DNA of 64,000 bases from Agromyces albus (lineage in GTDB: Bacteria > Actinomycetota > Actinomycetes > Actinomycetales > Microbacteriaceae): contig NZ_SDPN01000010.1 in NCBI RefSeq assembly GCF_004134825.1, positions 53,634 through 117,633 of the forward strand, given 5' to 3'. A program made the position numbers and the translations under genes. Positions 26,301 to 33,922 of the stretch are shown piece by piece. Under the pieces are notes generated by a model. That model was not told the origin of the DNA. It ran no database searches and saw nothing but the letters and a program-made list of their open reading frames with translations. Every line of letters starts with the position of its first letter. The stretch's first letter is position 1.

Positions 26301-26667
26301 CGGTGGCGAGAACTCGGTGAACCCGTCGGTCGCTGCTGACTTGGGTGGATATGCCTCCGAGGGGGTGTCGCGTGTGGCTGGTGCTGATCGGTTTGCGACG
26401 GCTGTGGCGGTGTCGAAGGAGCAGTTCGAGCCTGGTGTCGAGGTCGTGTATGTCGCGAATGGGTTGAACTTCCCCGATGCCTTGGCTGCGGGGCCGGTTG
26501 CCGCGTTGCGTGGCGGGCCGGTGCTGTTGGTTGCCCCGTGGGTGGTGCCCGAGGTCGTGAAGGGTGAGTTGGAGCGGCTTCAGCCCAAGCGGATCGTGGT
26601 GCTCGGTGGGGAGAACTCGGTGAACGCGTCGGTCGCTATTGACCTGGGTGGCTTCGTGGTCCCCTGA
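23398..26667 (+). CDS. Secreted surface protein with five internal repeats and two CWB2 cell-wall-binding repeats
   Basis: Exported protein of 1089 residues. A signal peptide (about residues 12-35) leads to five repeats of roughly 134 residues starting near residues 39, 171, 306, 440 and 574, each opening like LTRTSxDVVxxGxxVxVxWxFDxPV. Then follow a Cys-containing module, an Ig-like domain near 800-880 (QWTRDGLPIAGAT), and two CWB2 repeats at the end (VSRVAGADRFATAVAVSKEQF...). CWB2 modules attach proteins to anionic wall polymers. Only two CWB2 copies are present where three are usual in clostridia. The CWB2 part uses visibly more T- and G-ending codons than the rest. Start GTG is the first in frame; a TAGGCT box lies about 40 bp upstream. 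Confidence 0.9.
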   Translation: MYPNNSGRRPRSLVALLVALVTLLSIWQPSAAMASEIAPNLVSLHRTSADVVAQGDDVVVAWEFDAPVEYVSVILRDSLDEHQHLHGGSGAMTSGEARATVDTSIWPGGSIAFAGIRYAWTTGEKYYSVELDATGAVVWKSEGLAEVPSAGQAIDVVGFDVTSDIDLSIPAMLVSATRTSGDVLADGEAVEIAWEFDRPMYSVVFRLRDSIGRDHRVEWSAWNDGGSSANAGIARAQVDTPAWAGGEVVFSGIEYSWSGGSMSLDGSGTVNWKQPTGLADATLPASGLGQLTFVVDSAYDPGAAPLLTSLTRTSPDVVRNGDEVWVEWAFDSPVDSVWIMLRDSLGGVHSLSAGMWNGAAESGRAYADVDTARWPAGKIELEQIQYNWGSGAASRSVTLDANGELRWTSGDTGEIPPATAAISYTPFTVESDIDLSIPPTLSSASLLSPEVVTDGGELQVAWSFDRPVESVQVYFRDAVGQRHAAYWTKWATGEPAATEGVARWEIDTATWAGGETVFDGIHYEWGNSWMALDATGAVTQKSPPGVADAVLPSGGLAGLAFTVDSDVDLAAVPSLTSVTRVSGDVIHDGEGAAIGWEFDAPVQWVSFAYLDGLGRQVYVMWNGEPATSGVASVPLEGATWAPGVAELVEVRYSFPGDHTVTLSRDGTRFSKWPSGIDDPVPYEPGFAALDFAVETDAVFETVTVPAPVFTDATCEAGAHVLLEDFPHGSWNWNPNNGMYGDGGESYDGEPWRPNEGVTYTVTARFDDGWGTTGESRWTHEFVDPGSCEPLLEFPAPPTPTIIGDPVVGSMLMAVPGDWQPAPVELSFQWTRDGLPIAGATETSYEPSATDAGTAIAVEVIATKEGYQATTRASEPVLIQEASEPPSAPVSRVAGADRFATAVAVSKEQFEPGVEVVYVANGLNFPDALAAGPVAALRGGPVLLVAPWMVPEVVKGELERLQPKRIVVLGGENSVNPSVAADLGGYASEGVSRVAGADRFATAVAVSKEQFEPGVEVVYVANGLNFPDALAAGPVAALRGGPVLLVAPWVVPEVVKGELERLQPKRIVVLGGENSVNASVAIDLGGFVVP
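26062..26664 (+). repeat. Tandem 303-bp near-identical CWB2-coding repeat
   Basis: Copies begin at 26062 and 26365, period 303 bp (101 codons). By eye they differ at only a handful of positions until the last 30 bp. Codon choice (GCT, GGT, GAT, TTT, TTG) is less GC-rich than in the upstream part of the gene. Confidence 0.9.
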
Positions 26668-26702
26668 ATTCGTGATGCCGTCGTTCGAATAGGCTCGATT
26701 CC

Positions 26703-27752
26703 ATGCTTGCGACCCTCATTCACGCAGAACGTGACATCCGCGTCGAGACCGTGCCCGACCCCGTGCTGTCGACCGGCGTCGACGCGATCGTGAAGGTCGT
26801 CGCCGCCTGTGTGTGCGGCTCCGACCTCTGGCCCTATCGTGGCATCACGCCGACGCGCGAGCCGCACCGCATCGGGCATGAGTTCGTGGGCGTCGTCGAG
26901 GAGATCGGGCCGGATGTCGCGAACGTCGCCGTCGGCGATTTCGTGATCGCCCCCTTCTACGTGTGCGACAACACATGCGCGAACTGCCGCAACGGCGTGA
27001 GCACCTCGTGCCTGGGCGGCGGCTGGTGGGGAGGCAACGACAAGACGGGCGCCTTCGCCGACGCCGGCCAGGGCGAACGAGTGCGCGTGCCGCTCGCCGA
27101 CGGCACGCTCGTGGTCGTGCCCGGACCGGTCCCCGATGAGCTCGTGCCCGGGCTGCTGACCCTCAGCGACGTCATGGGCACCGGCCACCACGCCGCGGTA
27201 TCGGCCGGCGTCGGCGAGGGCGACACGGTCGCCGTCGTCGGCGATGGCGCCGTCGGGCTGTGCGCGATCATCGCGGCGAAGCGGCTCGGGGCGTCGACGA
27301 TCATCGCGATGTCGCGGCATCCTGAGCGACAGGCGCTCGCGCGCGCGTTCGGCGCGACCCACATCGTCGAGGAGCGCGGCGACGAGGGCGTCGCCCGGGT
27401 GCGTGAGCTCACCGGCGGCATCGGCGCCGATCAGGTGCTCGAGTGCGTCGGCACGAAGGAGTCGATGGACCAGGCGATCCGCTCGACGCGCCCCGGTGGC
27501 ATGGTGGGCTACGTCGGCGTGCCGAACGGCGGGCCCGAATTGCCCGTGCGCCCCTTGTTCGACCGCAACGTCGGCGTCAACGGCGGCGTCGCGCCCGTGC
27601 GCGGCTACATCGAGGAGCTGCTGCCCGACGTGCTCTCAGGAGCGATCGAGCCCGGCCGGGTCTTCGACCTCGAGCTGCCGCTCGCCGAGGCCGCCGAGGC
27701 GTATGCCGCGATGGATGAGCGCCGGGCGATCAAGGTGCTGCTGCGCCCCTGA
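26703..27752 (+). CDS. Zinc-dependent alcohol dehydrogenase
   Basis: Medium-chain dehydrogenase of 349 residues. Catalytic zinc ligands are Cys38 in CVCGSDLWPY and the His-Glu of GHEFVGVVEEIG. The structural zinc site is CDNTCANCRNGVSTSC. The Rossmann segment VAVVGDGAVGLCAIIAAKRLGA binds NAD(P). C-terminal GMVGYVGVPNGG and the YIEELLPDVLSGAI segment fit the TDH/FDH-like subgroup common in actinobacteria. Promoter: TAGGCT at 26690-26695, 7 nt before the ATG, no Shine-Dalgarno. The substrate cannot be told. Confidence 0.92.
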   Translation: MLATLIHAERDIRVETVPDPVLSTGVDAIVKVVAACVCGSDLWPYRGITPTREPHRIGHEFVGVVEEIGPDVANVAVGDFVIAPFYVCDNTCANCRNGVSTSCLGGGWWGGNDKTGAFADAGQGERVRVPLADGTLVVVPGPVPDELVPGLLTLSDVMGTGHHAAVSAGVGEGDTVAVVGDGAVGLCAIIAAKRLGASTIIAMSRHPERQALARAFGATHIVEERGDEGVARVRELTGGIGADQVLECVGTKESMDQAIRSTRPGGMVGYVGVPNGGPELPVRPLFDRNVGVNGGVAPVRGYIEELLPDVLSGAIEPGRVFDLELPLAEAAEAYAAMDERRAIKVLLRP

Positions 27753-27935
27753 GCCAAGTACGCAGAACGTGAAGCCAGAGGGCCCGTCGACGCAAGATTC
27801 GTTCATACGACGCAAGAACTTGCCCGCCTGATGAACGAGCGCGCGGATTCGCCGGGACGTTGCGAGTCCCCCTTGTCCCGCGTTCGAGGGGCGTGGAAGG
27901 ATCGCGCTCATTGACCGCTCACGGATTGGACGCAT
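27753..27935. promoter_or_regulatory. Upstream region of subtilase gene with direct repeats
   Basis: Two direct repeats CGACGCAAGA lie at 27788-27797 and 27808-27817, exactly 20 bp apart (two helical turns). The second is followed by the perfect palindrome GCAAGAACTTGC (27812-27823). This could be a regulator binding site for the secreted protease gene. No obvious terminator for the preceding dehydrogenase gene is seen. Confidence 0.4.
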
Positions 27936-29705
27936 ATGCCCGGATTGAGATCTCTCGCCGCGACATCCACCCTCGCACTGGCCTTGACGGCGCTCGTCGC
28001 CTCGCCGGCCGGTGCGATCACTTCGGCTGAAGGCGAGGTGGCTGGCGAGCAGCAGTACGTCGTGCTGTTCGCCGAGGGTGCCTCCGCAGCGGCGACGCGA
28101 GCCGCAGTCGAGGCAGCGGGTGGCACGATCGTCGCCGAGAACACCGAGGTGGGCGTCGCGACGGTGGTCACGACCGAATCCGACTTCGCTTCCGAGGCAG
28201 CCGCACAGGCCGTGATCGAAGGCACCGCCCTCAACCGCGTCTTCGCCGACGTTCCCGAGTCTCAGAAGGGTGCTGGTGCTGCCGAGAAGTCGGATGCTGC
28301 GAAGAACGATCTCCGGAGCAGCGGGCCTGGGGCAGCGGCCGCGACCGGAGCGCCTGCGACGCGCCCCTCGAAGGGGAAGCCGGTCGCCGAGCCGCTCGCC
28401 GACCTCCAATGGGACATGCAGGCGATCGACGCGACGGTCGACGGCTCGTACCGCCACGACAAGACTGCGGGCGTGCTCGTCGGCATCATCGACACGGGCG
28501 TCGACGGTTCGCACCCCGACATCGCCCCGAACTTCGACGCTGAACTGAGCCGCAACTTCACGGTCGACATCGAGGTGGACGCGAACGGTGATCCGATCGA
28601 CGGCCCCTGTGCGGACGAGCCCGACCAGTCGTGCGAGGACGCCGCCGACGTCGATGAGAACGGACACGGCACCCATGTCGCCTCCACGATCGGCTCGCCC
28701 ATCAACGGCATCGGCATCGCGGGCGTCGCGCCCGACGTGAAGCTCGTGAACCTGCGCGCCGCCCAGGACTCGGGCTACTTCTTCCTGCAGGCATCCGTCG
28801 ACGCGCTCACCTACGCCGGGGACGTCGGCATCGACGTCGTGAATATGAGCTACTACGTCGACCCCTGGTTGTTCAACTGCACGTCGCACCCGGCCGACTC
28901 GGCTGAAGACCAGGCCGAACAGCAGACGATCGTCACCGCCATGCAGCGCGCCCTCGACTACGCACGCGATCACGGTGTCACGCTGGTATCCGCGGCGGGG
29001 AACGGCGCGACCGACTACACCAAGGTGATCTCCGATTCCTCGAGCCCCGACTTCGCGAGCGAGCCCGGCGAGGTCGCGTACACGCGTGACCTCCTCGACC
29101 CGGCTTCGTGCACCTCGATGCCGAGCGAGGGTGCCGGCGTGATCACGGTGAGCAGCACGGGCCAGAGCGACCGCAAGGCCTACTACTCCGACTACGGCAA
29201 TGGGTACGTGGATGTCGCCGCCCCCGGCGGTGATGTGTACGACAACGCCGAGGGCACCCGCCAGTACCCCGGCGGCATCCTCGCGGCCTACCCGGCCGCT
29301 CTCGCTGAAGAGGAGGGCGCGATCGACGAGAACGGTGACGTCGTCGTTCCGTGGGCGGTGAAGAACTGCGATGCCTCGGGCGAGACCTGCGCGTACTACC
29401 AGTACCTGCAGGGAACGTCGATGGCCTCCCCGCACGCTGCCGGTGTCGCCGCGCTCATCGTCGGGCAGTTCGGCCATGCCGACAAGGCGCACGGAGGCAA
29501 GACGCTGTCGCCCGCGATGACCGAGTCGATCCTGCTGTCGTCAGCCGTCGACACGGCGTGCCCCGACCCGGCGGCGTTCACCTACGTGCGGCACCTGCCG
29601 ACCGGGGTGACCGCCACCACGACGCACACCTGCGAAGGCGGGCCGACGAAGAACGGCTTCTTCGGCGACGGCATCGTGAACGCGTTGGCCGCGATCGGGC
29701 GCTGA
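27936..29705 (+). CDS. Secreted subtilisin-like (S8) serine protease
   Basis: Exported subtilase of 589 residues. A signal peptide ends around SPAGA (residue 27), and an I9-like propeptide (YVVLFAEGAS..., about 35-115) is followed by the catalytic domain. The triad is Asp186 (GIIDTGVDGSHPD), His244 (NGHGTHVAS) and Ser495 (GTSMASPHAAG). A long insertion of about 100 residues between the oxyanion region and Ser495 contains Cys pairs. There is no C-terminal anchor, so it is released. A strong terminator follows. Confidence 0.95.
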   Translation: MPGLRSLAATSTLALALTALVASPAGAITSAEGEVAGEQQYVVLFAEGASAAATRAAVEAAGGTIVAENTEVGVATVVTTESDFASEAAAQAVIEGTALNRVFADVPESQKGAGAAEKSDAAKNDLRSSGPGAAAATGAPATRPSKGKPVAEPLADLQWDMQAIDATVDGSYRHDKTAGVLVGIIDTGVDGSHPDIAPNFDAELSRNFTVDIEVDANGDPIDGPCADEPDQSCEDAADVDENGHGTHVASTIGSPINGIGIAGVAPDVKLVNLRAAQDSGYFFLQASVDALTYAGDVGIDVVNMSYYVDPWLFNCTSHPADSAEDQAEQQTIVTAMQRALDYARDHGVTLVSAAGNGATDYTKVISDSSSPDFASEPGEVAYTRDLLDPASCTSMPSEGAGVITVSSTGQSDRKAYYSDYGNGYVDVAAPGGDVYDNAEGTRQYPGGILAAYPAALAEEEGAIDENGDVVVPWAVKNCDASGETCAYYQYLQGTSMASPHAAGVAALIVGQFGHADKAHGGKTLSPAMTESILLSSAVDTACPDPAAFTYVRHLPTGVTATTTHTCEGGPTKNGFFGDGIVNALAAIGR

Positions 29706-29731
29706 TCCGCGGCATCCGCTGACGCACATCG

Positions 29732-29763
29732 ACGGGCCGGTCTCTTCGGAGGCCGGCCCGTTT
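29732..29763 (+). terminator. UUCG-tetraloop terminator after subtilase gene
   Basis: 13-bp stem (29732-29744 with 29749-29761, one G-U pair) closed by a TTCG loop and followed by TTTGC. It lies 26 bp after the protease stop. Confidence 0.85.
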
Positions 29764-29892
29764 GCGACTTCCGCGCCCCCGCATCGGAAACGTAGGAAGA
29801 AACGCCGATCAGCCCTCTCCGCGGGCGGTGACACGCCGGAAGGAGGCTCGAGAGTTCCTACATTGCCGTGAAGCGCTTCGGAAACGCCGCTG

Positions 29893-30486
29893 CTACTCGC
29901 CCGCGAGCACGAGCTCGCCGAGCGGCTTGCGCAGACGCGGTGCGGACTCGCGCTCACGCAGCACGTCGGGGAGCGTGTCGATGTCGCCGAGCACGCCGAT
30001 CGCGGTGATCGAGACGACCTCGAGGTTCGCGTCGAGGCCGAACGCCGCGTGGAGCCTCGCGGCGTCGAACCCGCCGAGCTGGTGGGTGTGCAGGCCCTCG
30101 TGCTGCGCCTGCACCGTGAGGTGCGCGACGGCCTGGCCGAGGTCGTAGCGGGCGAACGCACGCGCCTTGCCTTCGGGGTCGATGATCTCGGCGACGTTCA
30201 CGATGAGCACGGCGGCCGAGTCGGTCCACGCCTGGTTGAAGCCCACCATCGTGTCGTGCACCTTGGTGAATGCATCGGTGCCGCGATGCGCAACGAGGAA
30301 GCGCCACGGCTGGGTGTTGTTCGCCGACGGCGCCCAGCGAGCGGCCTCGAGGATCGTTCGGATCACGGCGGGGTCGACCTCAGCGGTCGGGTCGTAGGCG
30401 CGCGGGCTCCAGCGCTCGACGAGCGGGGTGATCAGCGCGGCCTCGGTCTGGGCGTTGCGAGAGGTGATGTCGGTGATGAGGGTCAT
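29893..30486 (-). CDS. Nitroreductase family protein
   Basis: FMN-dependent NAD(P)H oxidoreductase fold, 197 residues. The RWSPRAYDP motif near residue 25 and ARWAPSANNTQPWRFLV near 50-65 are the FMN- and ribityl-binding signatures; GQAVAHLTVQAQHEGLHTHQLGGFD is the dimer-interface helix with flavin contacts. Start at 30486, opening MTLITDITSRNAQTEAAL, is the family-like start; a longer frame to 30561 adds a basic stretch. It does not resemble the FbiB C-terminal domain closely, so a link to the F420 cluster is not claimed. Confidence 0.88.
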   Translation of the reverse strand: MTLITDITSRNAQTEAALITPLVERWSPRAYDPTAEVDPAVIRTILEAARWAPSANNTQPWRFLVAHRGTDAFTKVHDTMVGFNQAWTDSAAVLIVNVAEIIDPEGKARAFARYDLGQAVAHLTVQAQHEGLHTHQLGGFDAARLHAAFGLDANLEVVSITAIGVLGDIDTLPDVLRERESAPRLRKPLGELVLAGE

Positions 30487-30588
30487 GCGAACACGGCTTT
30501 CATGGGGGATGAACGGATGCCGGGGCGTCGTCGACCCACGCGGTGCAACGCTGCGCGGCATCCGCTATTCCATGTCTCTGCATACTCT

Positions 30589-30629
30589 CAGGCAGGGTGC
30601 CTGTTTTGGCGGGCTTTGCCCAAGCCGCC
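30589..30629 (-). terminator. Double hairpin downstream of threonine aldolase gene
   Basis: Immediately past the aldolase stop on the reverse strand, GGCGG-CTT pairs with AAG-CCCGCC (30608-30629, one bulge) and is followed by AAAAC, then by a second small hairpin CAGGC-ACCCT-GCCTG (30589-30603). Together they likely end the transcript. Confidence 0.6.
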
Positions 30630-31706
30630 CTACGCGCGCGCGAGCTCCTCGCGGATGCCCGCGACGAATGCGTCGATGTCGGCCTCGCTCGTGTCGAAGG
30701 AGCACATCCAGCGCACCTCGCCCTTCGCGGCATCCCAGTCGTAGAACCGGAAGCCGCGCTCGCGAAGGCGGTCGGCGACCCCCGCCGGCAGCGTCGCGAA
30801 CACGCCGTTCGACTGGGTCTGCTGCGTGAAGCCGAGGCCGGGCAGTTCGCCCGCCGCGATGCCGGCATCGAGCGCGTCGCGCAGGCGTCGCGCCATCGCG
30901 TTCGCGTGCCCGGCGCTCTCGAGCCAGAGGTCGCCCTCGAGCAGCGTGATGAGCTGCGCCGAGACGAACCGCATCTTCGACGCGAGCTGCATGTTGAGCT
31001 TGCGCAGGAACTTCAGGCCCTCGGATGCCTCGGGGTTCAGCACCACGATCGCCTCGGCGCCGAGCGCCCCGTTCTTGGTGCCGCCGAAGCTCAGCACATC
31101 GACGCCGGCGTCGCGCGTGAAGGCCCGCAGCGGCAGGTCGAGGGATGCCGCGGCGTTCGACGCCCGGGCACCGTCCATGTGCAGCTTCATGCCGCGTTCG
31201 TGCGCGTGGTCGGCGATCGTGCGGATCTCGTCGGCCGTGTAGGCCGTGCCGAGCTCGGTGGTCTGCGTGATCGAGACGACGAGCGGCTGTGCGCGGTGCT
31301 CATCGCCCCAGCCCCACGCCTCGCGGTCGATGAGCTCGGGCGTGAGCTTGCCGTCGGGCGTCGGCACGGTGAGCAGCTTGATGCCGCCGACCCGCTCGGG
31401 CGCGCCGCCCTCGTCGGAGTTGATGTGCGCCGTGGTCGCGCTGATGACCGCGCCCCAGCGGGGCAGCATCGACTGGAGCCCGGTGACGTTCGCGCCCGTG
31501 CCGTTGAAGACCGGGAAGACCTCGACGCCCTCGCCGAAGTGCTGCGCGAACACCTCCTGCAGGCGGTCGGTGTAGACGTCTTCGCCGTAGGCCACCTGGT
31601 GCCCGCCATTCGCCGTGGCGATCGCGGCGAGCACCTCGGGGTGCACGCCGGAGTAGTTGTCTGAGGCGAAGCCGCGCACGGCGGTGTCATGGAGCTGCTC
31701 GGTCAC
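30630..31706 (-). CDS. ltaE: Low-specificity L-threonine aldolase family enzyme
   Basis: PLP-dependent enzyme of fold type I, 358 residues, cleaving L-threonine/allo-threonine to glycine and acetaldehyde or acting as a related beta-eliminating lyase. N-terminal FASDNYSGVHPEVLAAI is the family signature. PLP ring contacts lie in the FNGTGANVTGL region, Asp in HMDGARASNAA, and the Schiff-base Lys in SFGGTKNGALG. The GTG start follows GGGAGG. It is monocistronic, with a terminator downstream. Confidence 0.9.
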   Translation of the reverse strand: MTEQLHDTAVRGFASDNYSGVHPEVLAAIATANGGHQVAYGEDVYTDRLQEVFAQHFGEGVEVFPVFNGTGANVTGLQSMLPRWGAVISATTAHINSDEGGAPERVGGIKLLTVPTPDGKLTPELIDREAWGWGDEHRAQPLVVSITQTTELGTAYTADEIRTIADHAHERGMKLHMDGARASNAAASLDLPLRAFTRDAGVDVLSFGGTKNGALGAEAIVVLNPEASEGLKFLRKLNMQLASKMRFVSAQLITLLEGDLWLESAGHANAMARRLRDALDAGIAAGELPGLGFTQQTQSNGVFATLPAGVADRLRERGFRFYDWDAAKGEVRWMCSFDTSEADIDAFVAGIREELARA

Positions 31707-31736
31707 CGGTCCATCCTCCCACCCGGCGGCATCCGC

Positions 31737-32900
31737 TCAGCCGCGCAGCGCCTCGGCGAGCTTGACGCGCGCGCCCGTCTTCAGGAGCGAGTTGCGGTAG
31801 ATGCGTTCGCCGATCACGACCGCGAGCGCCGTCGTCGCGACGAGGATCACGAGCGACACGAGCGGCTCCCACCACTCGGCCGAGCCGAGGAACAACCGCA
31901 TCGGCATGCCGACCGGAGCGGAGAACGGCACGTAGCTCATGATCGCGAGCACCGTGGGGTTGTCGTTGAAGAAGATGACGAGGAAGTACGGGATCATCAC
32001 GAGCATCGTCACGGGCGTCGTGACCGAGCCGATGTCCTCCGCTCGCGACACCATCGCGCTCGTCGCGGCGAAGAGCGCCGCGAGCATCACGAAGCCGATC
32101 GCGAAGAACACGACGAACCACACGACCGAGGTGCCCAGACCGCCGAGCAGCACCCGCTGTCCGGTGAGGATCATGCCGAGCGTCGCGAGCACCGCGATCG
32201 CGACGATCTGCCCGAGCGCGAGCACGCTGTTGCCGATCACCTTGCCCGTGAGCAGTGCCCGCGCCGACACCGTGGACAGCAGGATCTCGACGACGCGCGT
32301 CTGCTTCTCCTCGACGACCGATTGCGAGATCGTCGTGCCGAACGTGAGCGCCGACATGAAGAACACGAGCCCGAAACCGAAGGCCACGAGGTAGGCGAGC
32401 CCGGGGTCGGTCGCGGCGGGTTCGAGCAGCTCGACCGAAGGCGACACCGAGAGTGCACCGACAACCTCGCGGGGCGCCGAATCGAGTCCGATCACCGTGA
32501 TGCCGAGAGGGTCGGATGCCGCGGGCGCCACGATCGCGTCGACATCGCCGGCTCGCAGCATCCGCTCGCCCTCCGCCTCGTCGGCCACGGGCACCGCCTC
32601 GAGCTCGTCATTGCCGTCGACGACGGAGGACGCCCCCGCGACGACGGCGACCTTCGGCGTCTGCTCCTGCCCGCCGAACACGCTGCCGAGCACGACCGAG
32701 GCGAGCACCGCGAGCATGAGCACGCCCGTGGAGATGAGGAACGCCTTGCTGCGCAGCCGCATGGTGATCTCGCGCCCCGCGATGAGCGAGACGCTGTCGA
32801 CGAAGCGCGGTGTGCGCCGCTCGCCCTCCGGTGGTCGAGTAGGACGCGAAGCGCCCGTATCGAGGCCACTGCCCGCACCCAAACCTTCGTTCCGGGTCAC
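31737..32900 (-). CDS. ABC-2 type transporter permease (NatB-like)
   Basis: Membrane subunit of an ABC exporter, 387 residues. After an N-terminal membrane segment (residues 55-75) and a large extracytoplasmic domain, five or six helices follow, with VEEKQTRVVEILLSTV as the cytoplasmic coupling region typical of NatB/ABC-2 permeases. GTG at 32900 overlaps the ATPase stop (GTGA) and has AAGGAGG 7 nt upstream. Odd feature: residues about 9-26 (GSGLDTGASRPTRPPEG) are encoded by a REP-like element, so the cytoplasmic N-terminus looks extended by insertion. Substrate unknown; sodium or peptides in homologues. Confidence 0.88.
   Translation of the reverse strand: MTRNEGLGAGSGLDTGASRPTRPPEGERRTPRFVDSVSLIAGREITMRLRSKAFLISTGVLMLAVLASVVLGSVFGGQEQTPKVAVVAGASSVVDGNDELEAVPVADEAEGERMLRAGDVDAIVAPAASDPLGITVIGLDSAPREVVGALSVSPSVELLEPAATDPGLAYLVAFGFGLVFFMSALTFGTTISQSVVEEKQTRVVEILLSTVSARALLTGKVIGNSVLALGQIVAIAVLATLGMILTGQRVLLGGLGTSVVWFVVFFAIGFVMLAALFAATSAMVSRAEDIGSVTTPVTMLVMIPYFLVIFFNDNPTVLAIMSYVPFSAPVGMPMRLFLGSAEWWEPLVSLVILVATTALAVVIGERIYRNSLLKTGARVKLAEALRG
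32830..32870. repeat. REP-like element inside a coding region
   Basis: GGTGGTCGAGTAGG...CGCGAAGCGC...CGTATCGAGGCCACT matches, with few changes, the two elements at 1522-1620 (GGTTGAGTAG...CGTATCGAAACCA). It lies wholly within the N-terminal codons of the NatB-like gene and is translated in frame. Confidence 0.8.
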
Positions 32901-33781
32901 AGCACGACCTCCTTGAAGATCTCGGCGAGCGTCGTGTGCTCGCGCGTGAAGGTGACGACCTCGCCGCGGGCGACGGCCTCGGCGAGCGCGGCCTGCCTCG
33001 CGGCATCCGTCTCGGCCTCGAAGACCGCCCACCCGCCGTCGAACTCGACGACCGTGATGCCGGGCGCCTCGCGCAGCCAGCCGGCGTCGCCGTTCATGAG
33101 CAGCTCCCACCGCTCGGAGCCGTGCTGCTCGCGCAGTGCCTCGCCGCTGCCCGCGGCCCGGATGCGGCCGCCCGCGATGATCACGAGGTCGTCGCAGAGC
33201 CGCTCGACGATGTCGAGCTGGTGCGACGAGAAGAGCACGGGGGCGCCGGATGCCGCGACGTCGGCGAGCACGCCCTGCACCGTCTCGACGGCCATCGGGT
33301 CGAGCCCGGAGAACGGCTCGTCGAGCACGAGCACCTCTGGGCGATGCACGAGCGCCGCCGCGATCTGCGCGCGTTGCTGGTTGCCGAGTGAGAGCGACTC
33401 GATCGTGTCGTTCACGCGCTCGCCGAGGTCGAGCCGTTCGAGCAGCTCGAGGGCGTTGCGCCGTGCGGCCGCCGGCGCCCAGCCGTGCAGGCGAGCGAGG
33501 TACACGGTCTGTTCGAGCACGCGCATCTTCGGGTAGAGGCCGCGTTCCTCGGGCATGTAGCCGAAGCGGCGGCGGTCGACGTCGCCGAGCGGCATGCCGC
33601 CGAGGGTGACGCGGCCCGAGTCGGCGGCGAGCACGCCGAGGATGATGCGCATCGCGGTGGTCTTGCCGGCGCCGTTGCCGCCGACGAATCCCGTGAGGCG
33701 GCCGTCGCCGACGGTGAAGCTCACCGCATCGAGGGCGGGTCGGTCGCCGTAGCGCTTGCTGACGTCATGGAGTTCGAGCAT
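32897..33781 (-). CDS. ABC transporter ATP-binding protein (NatA-like)
   Basis: Cytoplasmic ATPase of 294 residues that powers the adjoining NatB-like permease. Walker A GGNGAGKTT near residue 38, signature LSLGNQQRAQIAAAL (variant of LSGGQ), Walker B VLVLDEPFSGLD, and switch His in SSHQLD. The C-terminal 80 residues form the accessory domain seen in ABC-2 exporters. It is the first gene of the pair, with the permease starting inside its stop codon. ATG lacks a Shine-Dalgarno but has TAGCGT at 33788-33793, 6 nt upstream, so it is probably leaderless. Confidence 0.93.
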   Translation of the reverse strand: MLELHDVSKRYGDRPALDAVSFTVGDGRLTGFVGGNGAGKTTAMRIILGVLAADSGRVTLGGMPLGDVDRRRFGYMPEERGLYPKMRVLEQTVYLARLHGWAPAAARRNALELLERLDLGERVNDTIESLSLGNQQRAQIAAALVHRPEVLVLDEPFSGLDPMAVETVQGVLADVAASGAPVLFSSHQLDIVERLCDDLVIIAGGRIRAAGSGEALREQHGSERWELLMNGDAGWLREAPGITVVEFDGGWAVFEAETDAARQAALAEAVARGEVVTFTREHTTLAEIFKEVVL

Positions 33782-33816
33782 GGCTCAACGCTACGGATGC
33801 CGCGTGGCCGGGGCAT

Positions 33817-33886
33817 CCGCCGCACGACGGGTTCTCGTGCTCTGTCGTGCCCCTCCGCCTCCGTCGTGCGGCGGAGGCGGAGGGGG
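33817..33886. promoter_or_regulatory. Two mutually exclusive 14-bp hairpins between divergent promoters
   Basis: CCGCCGCACGACGG (33817-33830) is perfectly complementary to 33862-33875. Independently, CCCCTCCGCCTCCG (33851-33864) is perfectly complementary to 33873-33886, which is followed by GGCTTTCGG. Both pairings need 33862-33864 and 33873-33875, so they exclude each other. The region separates the divergent NatA-like and MFS genes, each with its own leaderless-type -10 box. Confidence 0.75.
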
Positions 33887-33922
33887 CTTTCGGATGTCGC
33901 TGCCGCTGGTTAGGATCGCACG

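Noticed and set aside
29893..30486. Nitroreductase as the missing FbiB C-terminal reductase
   Set aside because: It is 27 kb from the F420 cluster and its motifs are those of ordinary FMN nitroreductases; nothing specific ties it to dehydro-F420.
31689..33536. 615-codon forward open frame opposite the NatAB-like genes
   Set aside because: The reverse strand encodes recognisable ABC ATPase and permease motifs; the forward product is low-complexity and charged.
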